DNA from: JARRQB01 sp965368585 | GTDB taxonomy: Bacteria > Pseudomonadota > Gammaproteobacteria > Chromatiales > Chromatiaceae | Direction: 5' to 3' | Length of the DNA: 42,358 nucleotides | Assembly: GCA_965368585.1 (NCBI GenBank) | Contig: CBDUNM010000028.1 | Location: 1-42,358 of the forward strand | Shown here: in pieces, positions 37,220 through 42,358 of the stretch | Layout: each line of letters begins with the position of its first letter | Position numbering within the stretch: position 1 is the stretch's first letter | The notes under the pieces: model-generated | What the model was told of the DNA's origin: nothing | Databases searched by the model: none | Seen by the model: only the letters and a program-made list of their open reading frames with translations | Translations under genes and position numbers: made by a program

Positions 37220-38101
37220 ATGACGGCGCACATCTGGCACCGCCCTTCGTTGGCTCGAAATCGACGCGCGCTGGCGCGTCTGTTCCTGCTCGCCCTGGCG
37301 TCTTCGGGTCTGGCCCTCGGCTTCCAACACGCCAATGCGGCGACCGAAGGACGCGAAGGGCGCAATTCAACACACCTTACCGTCTGTGGCGACCCGAACA
37401 ACCTGCCGTTTTCGAATCAAGCTCGCGAGGGTTTTGAAAATCGCATCGCACAACTGATGGCCGATGAGCTCAAGCGTCCACTGCACTATCGCTGGTGGCC
37501 GCAAACCATCGGTTTCGTGCGCAACACGTTGCGCCTTCGTCAGTGTGATTTGATCATGGGCATTACCTCCGTCAACGAGATGGTCCAGAACACAAACCCC
37601 TACTACCGGTCGGTCTACAGCCTCGTCTACCGGTCCGATATGCAGCCTGGCATCACTTCGTTGACCGATCCGCTTCTCAAGACCTTGCGGATTGGCGTCG
37701 TCGCCGGGACACCGCCGGCCACGCTGCTCACCCAGTACGGTTTAATGGAGCAGACCCGCCCCTACCGCCGCACGGTCGACACCCGACACGAATCGCCCGC
37801 ACTCGAGCTCGTCGGTGACGTCGCCCGAGGCGAACTGGACGTAGCTCTGGTCTGGGGACCGATAGCGGGGTTTGCGGCGACCCGCGAAACGACGCCGCTG
37901 ACTGTCGTGCCGCTGCCAGCCCGGGTCGACCAGACGCCCCTCGCCTTCAACGTTTCCATGGGCATACGTCATCGTGAAAAACAATGGAAACACCAGGTGA
38001 ATGCGTTGCTGGAAAGGCTGCAACCCCGCATCAACGAGGTGCTCGCGGACTACGGCGTACCCCTGCTGGACCACAACGACAAATTGCTCTTCAAGCCTTG
38101 A
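37220..38101 (+). CDS. xoxJ: XoxJ/MxaJ-type periplasmic binding protein
   Basis: A 293-residue exported protein with the two-lobed solute-binding fold (SBP type 3), signal peptide about 1-41 (ending ANAAT). Segments VCGDPNNLPFSNQAREGFENRIAQ-type (split) and RWWPQTIGFVRNTL are hallmarks of the quinoprotein-dehydrogenase-associated binding protein family. XoxJ is believed to help activate or mature XoxF rather than transport a solute; that function comes from family knowledge. Start ATG 37220, weak ribosome binding site. Confidence 0.92.
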   Translation: MTAHIWHRPSLARNRRALARLFLLALASSGLALGFQHANAATEGREGRNSTHLTVCGDPNNLPFSNQAREGFENRIAQLMADELKRPLHYRWWPQTIGFVRNTLRLRQCDLIMGITSVNEMVQNTNPYYRSVYSLVYRSDMQPGITSLTDPLLKTLRIGVVAGTPPATLLTQYGLMEQTRPYRRTVDTRHESPALELVGDVARGELDVALVWGPIAGFAATRETTPLTVVPLPARVDQTPLAFNVSMGIRHREKQWKHQVNALLERLQPRINEVLADYGVPLLDHNDKLLFKP

Positions 38102-38151
38102 TCGGGAGTCAGCCGCGCACCGGCCGGCGTAAAACCTCGCTCAGTCTGCCC

Positions 38152-38808
38152 GTGTGCAACGGAGCGGCCGCGCCTCCCGCCGCTCGAGATCCTGGGGCTG
38201 CGCACGACCCGGGCAGGCATACCGTTTTGCCCGTTTTGGTCTTCTGCGCCGTGTCCTTGCTGCAGCCGCGCGGCATGCACGCGAACGAGGCACAGCACCA
38301 GTTGTTTTCGGAGGATGGCTATCGGATTGCCGAGTTTCGGGCAACGGTTCCCTGTTCGGTTCCGGGCGCAACCACGGTCGGTACCGCCGATGTCGCCAGA
38401 CTGCTCGACAAATACGGCGCTCAAATCGTCTTGATCGACGTCCTGCCGCAAGCACCCAGACCCGAAAAACTGCCCACAACGTCGTTGTGGTTGCCCCCGG
38501 CAAGAAACAACATCCCCGCTTCCATCTGGCTGCCCAACGTCGGGTATGGCCGGTTGTCCGACGCGCTCAGTCAATACTATCGAAGCAATCTGGAAGCCGC
38601 CACGAACGGAGAATTCGACCGCCCGATTGTCGTTTACTGTCTCGCCGATTGCTGGATGTCGTGGAACGCCGCCAAGCGAGCCGCCGAGTACGGCTATACC
38701 CAAGTCTACTGGTATCCGGAAGGCACCACGGACTGGGAAGCGGCCGGATTACCCGTCGCTCGAAGTACGCCGGTCCCGTTGCAGCCACGGGTTCCGAGTC
38801 AACGATAA
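38152..38808 (+). CDS. PQQ-dependent catabolism-associated CXXXCW rhodanese-like protein
   Basis: About 218 residues if started at the GTG at 38152; the frame is open upstream to 37984 but overlaps xoxJ. A hydrophobic segment (VLPVLVFCAVSLL) followed by QPRGMHANEAQ looks like a signal peptide, so the protein is likely periplasmic. The mature part is rhodanese-like, with the CLADCWMSWNAAKRA motif that defines the PQQ-dependent-catabolism CXXCW family (here Cys-x-x-x-Cys-Trp). Function unknown, but the family is tied to PQQ dehydrogenase gene clusters. Start uncertain. Confidence 0.85.
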   Translation: MCNGAAAPPAARDPGAAHDPGRHTVLPVLVFCAVSLLQPRGMHANEAQHQLFSEDGYRIAEFRATVPCSVPGATTVGTADVARLLDKYGAQIVLIDVLPQAPRPEKLPTTSLWLPPARNNIPASIWLPNVGYGRLSDALSQYYRSNLEAATNGEFDRPIVVYCLADCWMSWNAAKRAAEYGYTQVYWYPEGTTDWEAAGLPVARSTPVPLQPRVPSQR

Positions 38809-39024
38809 AATCGCTTCATTGGTGTCCGGCAACCGGCTTAGTTCGCGATTCTTTTGTGAAAGATTATCTGATCTCTCCGACCACGGCGAACGTATCAACG
38901 GTGCATGTAGAGAAAAACATGCAGCAACGTTCATCAACAACGGCGCAGGGCTTGACAAGGGAATCCACGCGTAGCGCGTACTACCCGTGGTCCCGCAAGC
39001 TTGCGCCCTCCAACGGAGAGATCC

Positions 39025-39747
39025 ATGAAGAATCGAAATCATCTGACATCGAGCACTTACGTCGCGGCGCACAAACCAAACGCGTTCAAGCCCATAGGCA
39101 AGCTGCTGGCAGGCGCCGTCGTCGCGTTGGTCGCCATAAGCGTCAATGCCGCGAACTATCCCCTGGCGCTGAAAATCAACCCGGGCGTGCTCAAGCCCCT
39201 CCCGAGCGTGACTGTGAAGCCCGTGCTCTACGCCGCCAAGTTCGTCTGCGGACCACAGCTCCGCGCGGCGACCGGAATCGGCCAGACACTTCGGTTTGCG
39301 GCGGTCGAGCCCGGCCACTATGCGACGGCGCTGAACATCCTCCCGCTCATCAACGGTTCGCCATCGATCGACATCTATGCCGCCATGGAAGACAGCGTGG
39401 TCAACCCCCTGGTTGCACATTTCTCGATCTCGGGCGCCTACCGGATGTACACCGTGACCTGCGAGGAAATCCTAGCCAGCTTCGGCGTTTCGGTTGTGGA
39501 CGAGGCCTACGAAGGCTTTCTGTACGTCGAGCGGCGTCAACCCGATCTGGAAATGCAGGCAGTCTATACCTATGCCAGCCGCGATGAGTTCACGGATTGG
39601 CTGGGTGTCGATCAAAAGGGTAACGTTGTCGCGAACCCGGAAATCGGCCTCAAGTCAATCGGCGGCGCCGGCGGGTTGGGGCTGGGTGCGTCGATCGATG
39701 TCGAACGTATCGAACCGATCGATCGCAGCGGATTGCATGTGAACTGA
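39025..39747 (+). CDS. Unknown secreted protein at the end of the xox operon
   Basis: A 240-residue protein with a long basic N-terminus and a hydrophobic signal segment (about 25-42, IGKLLAGAVVALVAISVNA), so exported or anchored. The mature part has two Cys (KFVCGPQL, YTVTCEE) that could form a disulfide, and a predicted all-beta pattern. The AAKFVCG and GHYATALNI pattern recurs in secreted hypothetical proteins I recall, without an assigned function. ATG 39025 with an ACGGAGAG site. It may be cotranscribed with xoxFGJ but is 216 bp away. Confidence 0.75.
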   Translation: MKNRNHLTSSTYVAAHKPNAFKPIGKLLAGAVVALVAISVNAANYPLALKINPGVLKPLPSVTVKPVLYAAKFVCGPQLRAATGIGQTLRFAAVEPGHYATALNILPLINGSPSIDIYAAMEDSVVNPLVAHFSISGAYRMYTVTCEEILASFGVSVVDEAYEGFLYVERRQPDLEMQAVYTYASRDEFTDWLGVDQKGNVVANPEIGLKSIGGAGGLGLGASIDVERIEPIDRSGLHVN

Positions 39748-39782
39748 CCGTAATAGCGGTTCTCGCCGCATACCGCATACCC

Positions 39783-39830
39783 GAGGGGCTGGGATCGACA
39801 AGACCCGTTGCGAGGGGGTTCCAGCCCCTC
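39783..39830. repeat. 10-bp inverted repeat between convergent genes
   Basis: GAGGGGCTGG (39783-39792) and CCAGCCCCTC (39821-39830) form a perfect stem with a 28-nt loop. It lies between the 3' ends of the secreted protein gene and the cytochrome gene, so it may end transcription from both sides, but no T-run follows. REP-like intergenic repeats are another possibility. Confidence 0.4.
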
Positions 39831-39972
39831 ACGCGAAAAGTTGTACGACCGACCCCAACCGAGCGCTGCTTGATGAAAATCGCATACGCCACGCAGCGCA
39901 GGACACCCGACCATTCGGGCACATAGTTCGTGGCAACCAGAAATCTGGTCAGTCGAACGCCGCGGTCCGCTA

Positions 39973-40650
39973 TCAGTCGTGCTGGATCGACAGAAAGGCG
40001 AATATATCGCGCAGTTCAGTATCGCTGAATTCGCTTAACAGTCGATCTTCGGGCGCCTTGGGGTCGTGAATGCGAACCCCGTCCCGGTACTTGGCGGTTT
40101 GGCGTTGCAGATAGTCGGTGTACTGGCCAGTGAGCAGGGGTACCCCGTCTTCGTGATCACCCTCGCCTTTCTTACCGTGACACGAGCTGCATTCACGCCG
40201 GTACAGCTTGCCTCCCGCCTCGACATCGCCTTCGGCACGGGGAATCTGCAGTACCCGTTTAGCATCATTGAGTCGTTGCAGCGCGTCGAAGTTCGGATCG
40301 CTCTCGTCGACGGCAGGTAGTTGGGTTGGCAGTGAGAGCGCAGCGAGAAAGGCCGAATTATCCTGGATGTCCTCATCCGGCATCTGGCGCTCGTCGACGT
40401 ACTCGACCATTGCCAGATTAGGGCGTTTGCGATCCCTGAACAGGATCAATTGATCGACCAGGAACTGGTAGGGCTGACCCGCCAACCGCGGGTAAACGCC
40501 CTCCTTGCCGCCTTGACCGAACTCGCCGTGACAACCGGCGCAGACTTCATTGATTTCGGCACCGATATCGGGGTCCGGCTCGCGCGCATCGGCCGCCACG
40601 GGCGATAGCAACGCCGTTACGGAAACGATAAGCGACAACGCACGATTCAT
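39973..40650 (-). CDS. Di-haem cytochrome c (c4-like), periplasmic
   Basis: A 225-residue exported cytochrome with a signal peptide (about 1-22) and two haem sites, CAGCH in the first half and CSSCH in the second, the arrangement of the c4 family. It carries electrons in the periplasm. The ATG at 40650 overlaps the stop of the upstream gene (ATGA), so it is coupled to the polyferredoxin gene. The last gene of the minus-strand module, convergent with the xox operon. A role as acceptor downstream of XoxG is conceivable but not shown. Confidence 0.9.
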   Translation of the reverse strand: MNRALSLIVSVTALLSPVAADAREPDPDIGAEINEVCAGCHGEFGQGGKEGVYPRLAGQPYQFLVDQLILFRDRKRPNLAMVEYVDERQMPDEDIQDNSAFLAALSLPTQLPAVDESDPNFDALQRLNDAKRVLQIPRAEGDVEAGGKLYRRECSSCHGKKGEGDHEDGVPLLTGQYTDYLQRQTAKYRDGVRIHDPKAPEDRLLSEFSDTELRDIFAFLSIQHD

Positions 40651-41663
40651 ACCGCGGGATTGGATTGACAGTCGTGCCGGGGCGCGCTTCGACGGCATCC
40701 CGGCTTCGCTCTGGCGGGCGACGGCCGGTGCCGGGCGGCCATTTCGGCGCGATCCAATGCCACCGCCAAAGCGTCGTCGCCGCTGACCCAGCGCAACAGG
40801 CTACCGTGCGGCTCACCTTCCTGAACCTGGGTGCAGGCGGAAATACATTGCGCACATTCGGTACAGGTAAACATCCGACGCTTGATGGTCCTGGGCTTCA
40901 GGCGCATGGGGCAGACGTTGTCGCAGGCATTGTTGCAATCCTGGCAGGCCCTGGCCCGGGCGGTGTCAAACCCGACCACCATGCCCTTGGGGTTGGCCAT
41001 CCACACCAAGCTCTGAAACAGGCCGATGGCGCAGCCGAAGCGGCAAAACAGATGCCGCGCCAACAAAAACTCGACCGTAAAGGCACTGCTCGCGGCCACC
41101 AGAAATACCGCCTGATTGCGGGTCAGCTCACCGCTGATCAGGTTGCCGTATACCACTGTGGGCGGTAACAGGTAGGTCAACAACACCAGTGCCCAGAGAA
41201 AGGCGAAGCCGATGACGGCCATGAGCGTAGGAATCCAGTACCAGGGATTCGGTTCGATCAGGCTCCCGTCGGGCTGGCGCCTCGGTAGTGGCTTTTTCTC
41301 CCAGATGCTCGGTTTACCGCTGGCGCGCAGCATCATGCCGTTGATGAATTCCACAACCGAGAAATGCGGACACAACCAGCCGCAATAGAGTCGGCCAAAG
41401 CGCCACGCAATCCACAGCAGCAGGGCGGCGCCGCCAAACAGCGGCACGAAGCCGCGAACGAAGAGATTGAGCGCCGCGTCAGCAACCCCGGCTCTCCCGG
41501 CGATGAACTCGTCGATGCCCAAAGTCCAGTTCTGACCAAACAGAATGGCGTGACCCTGGACGAGATCGATACGCAGAATGTCCAACGGCGGCGCCAACGC
41601 GAACAGCACGAAGAAACCGACCTGAAACCAGGCGCGCCGACCTTGCAGGGACGTGCGGCTCAT
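40647..41663 (-). CDS. NapH/CcoG-type membrane polyferredoxin
   Basis: About 338 residues with five or more membrane helices and a CGWLCP motif, then two cytoplasmic 4Fe-4S sites: CQDCNNACDNVCP and CTECAQCISAC. This is the NapH/NosR-C-terminal/CcoG superfamily, which moves electrons across or at the membrane. ATG 41663 overlaps the stop of the upstream gene (ATGA), and its own stop overlaps the cytochrome start. The frame is open to 41804 without family resemblance. Its partner is uncertain: nitrogen-oxide, copper or haem systems all use such proteins. Confidence 0.85.
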   Translation of the reverse strand: MSRTSLQGRRAWFQVGFFVLFALAPPLDILRIDLVQGHAILFGQNWTLGIDEFIAGRAGVADAALNLFVRGFVPLFGGAALLLWIAWRFGRLYCGWLCPHFSVVEFINGMMLRASGKPSIWEKKPLPRRQPDGSLIEPNPWYWIPTLMAVIGFAFLWALVLLTYLLPPTVVYGNLISGELTRNQAVFLVAASSAFTVEFLLARHLFCRFGCAIGLFQSLVWMANPKGMVVGFDTARARACQDCNNACDNVCPMRLKPRTIKRRMFTCTECAQCISACTQVQEGEPHGSLLRWVSGDDALAVALDRAEMAARHRPSPARAKPGCRRSAPRHDCQSNPAV

Positions 41664-42064
41664 TGCGTACAGTCCTCCGGCAGCGGCCGCCCCACCAGCG
41701 GGAAACGCCAGCATTGTTCGGCCATCGCCTTGGCCAATCCGTAGGCGCCAAACAAGATCAGCATTGAATGGCAGATCGTGAAATAGGTGATCACAATCGT
41801 CCACACGTGGGGGCCGTCGTACCCGCCCAACAACAGTATCAACACATTGGCGACCACCAGCAGCAGACCCGCCCAGATGCTGCCGCTGATGGTCTGTGCC
41901 AGATGGGCACGAGCCAGCGCGGGCGCGTCATCGCGGTGCCGCAGCCACAACCACAGCAGGACGACGAACGCCAATCCGGGCGCCAGCAGCAGATTCGCCA
42001 GATACAGGGCCTCGGCAGTAACCGCCAGGCCGTAACCGCCAACCTCCTCATTCGACGGTGGCAT
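41660..42064 (-). CDS. Small four-TM membrane protein (DUF4870-like)
   Basis: A 134-residue integral membrane protein with about four helices (LYLANLLLAPGLAFVVLLWL; SIWAGLLLVVANVLILLLGG; and a final pair around FTICHSMLILFGAYGLAKAM). The layout resembles DUF4870 proteins, of unknown function. It overlaps the ATPase gene upstream by 17 bp and the polyferredoxin gene downstream by 4 bp, so it belongs to the same unit. Confidence 0.75.
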   Translation of the reverse strand: MPPSNEEVGGYGLAVTAEALYLANLLLAPGLAFVVLLWLWLRHRDDAPALARAHLAQTISGSIWAGLLLVVANVLILLLGGYDGPHVWTIVITYFTICHSMLILFGAYGLAKAMAEQCWRFPLVGRPLPEDCTQ

Positions 42065-42358
42065 TGATCACCTCCATCAGGGCCATGATGGTTTCCTTAT
42101 CGTCGCTCAAGGGTTCCACCAGTGCCGCGCGACAGGCGTCGCGCAGATCGAAACCGCCGTGTATCAGTGTTGCGGCATACACCAGTAAGCGGGTCGAAGC
42201 CGCTTCTTCCAGATCGTGGTCCTTCAGCGCGCGCAGCGCCTGGGCAAGCCGCACCAGCTTCTCGCCGATGTCCGGCGCGATGCCGGTTTCGCCCAGCAGG
42301 ATTTCTTGCTCGAGCTCCGGCGTCGGAAAATCGAAGCTCATGGCCACGAAGCGTTGCC
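42048..42358 (-). CDS. MoxR-type AAA+ ATPase (NirQ/NorQ/CbbQ), C-terminal part
   Basis: The C-terminal about 100 residues of a NirQ/NorQ/CbbQ-type AAA+ ATPase: QRFVAMSFDFP, a helical LVRLAQALRALKD segment, STRLLVYAATLIHGGFD and the C-terminal helix. The gene runs off the window at 42358, so the Walker motifs and start are not visible. These ATPases remodel and activate partner enzymes together with a VWA protein (NorD/CbbO), expected next on the minus strand. The linked target (NO reductase, Rubisco or a dehydrogenase) cannot be decided here. Confidence 0.85.
   Translation of the reverse strand, partial: QRFVAMSFDFPTPELEQEILLGETGIAPDIGEKLVRLAQALRALKDHDLEEAASTRLLVYAATLIHGGFDLRDACRAALVEPLSDDKETIMALMEVINATVE

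Noticed and set aside
38154..39587. Long plus-strand open frame across the CXXXCW gene and the next gene
   Set aside because: It runs in a different frame through two better supported genes and is Arg-rich random sequence.

Overview
The window is a stretch of chromosome from a GC-rich Gram-negative bacterium, most likely a gammaproteobacterium. That placement is inferred from the types of genes present, not from a marker gene. No rRNA, tRNA, CRISPR array, phage or intact insertion sequence is visible.

Layout. (1) 1-2413: a non-coding stretch, then a divergent DUF1326 / DUF2182 pair. (2) 3027-15360: a propionyl-CoA / methylmalonyl-CoA locus. On the plus strand is a four-gene Na+-pumping, biotin-dependent decarboxylase of the methylmalonyl-CoA decarboxylase type (mmdA, mmdD-like, mmdC, mmdB), preceded by a possible 54-residue Cys-rich small ORF. 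Convergent on the minus strand are methylmalonyl-CoA mutase, pccB, pccA, meaB, a methylmalonyl-CoA epimerase-like VOC protein and a malonyltransferase-like protein. (3) 16107-19505: an intact periplasmic methanethiol oxidase (SBP56 family, mtoX) flanked by two broken maturation-type genes, a SCO-MauG fusion remnant and a second SCO remnant. (4) folP, then two overlapping small genes of unknown function. (5) 21901-28229: a large secreted M36 (fungalysin-type) metalloprotease with five Ig-like repeats, an unknown coiled-coil protein, and a small, possibly truncated ORF. (6) 28333-34181: a quinone oxidoreductase, a complete pqqABCDE cluster (pqqA encodes only 24 residues) and a convergent prolyl iminopeptidase. 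(7) 34832-39747: a lanthanide-type methanol dehydrogenase operon (xoxF, xoxG, xoxJ, a CXXXCW rhodanese-like protein and an unknown secreted protein). (8) 39973-42358: a minus-strand redox module of overlapping genes (di-haem cytochrome c, polyferredoxin, four-TM protein and the C-terminus of a MoxR/NorQ-type ATPase) that runs off the window.

Together, pqqABCDE makes the cofactor for XoxF, which passes electrons to the XoxG cytochrome. Methanethiol oxidase would also release formaldehyde, so two C1-oxidising systems lie close together. The propionyl-CoA locus both fixes CO2 onto propionyl-CoA (ATP-driven) and can remove it (Na+-pumping), with mutase, epimerase and MeaB linking methylmalonyl-CoA to succinyl-CoA. 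The strongest second-look points are the decay of both maturation-type genes beside an intact mtoX, the opposed carboxylase/decarboxylase pair, the redox/MoxR module beside xoxF, and several unassigned small genes.
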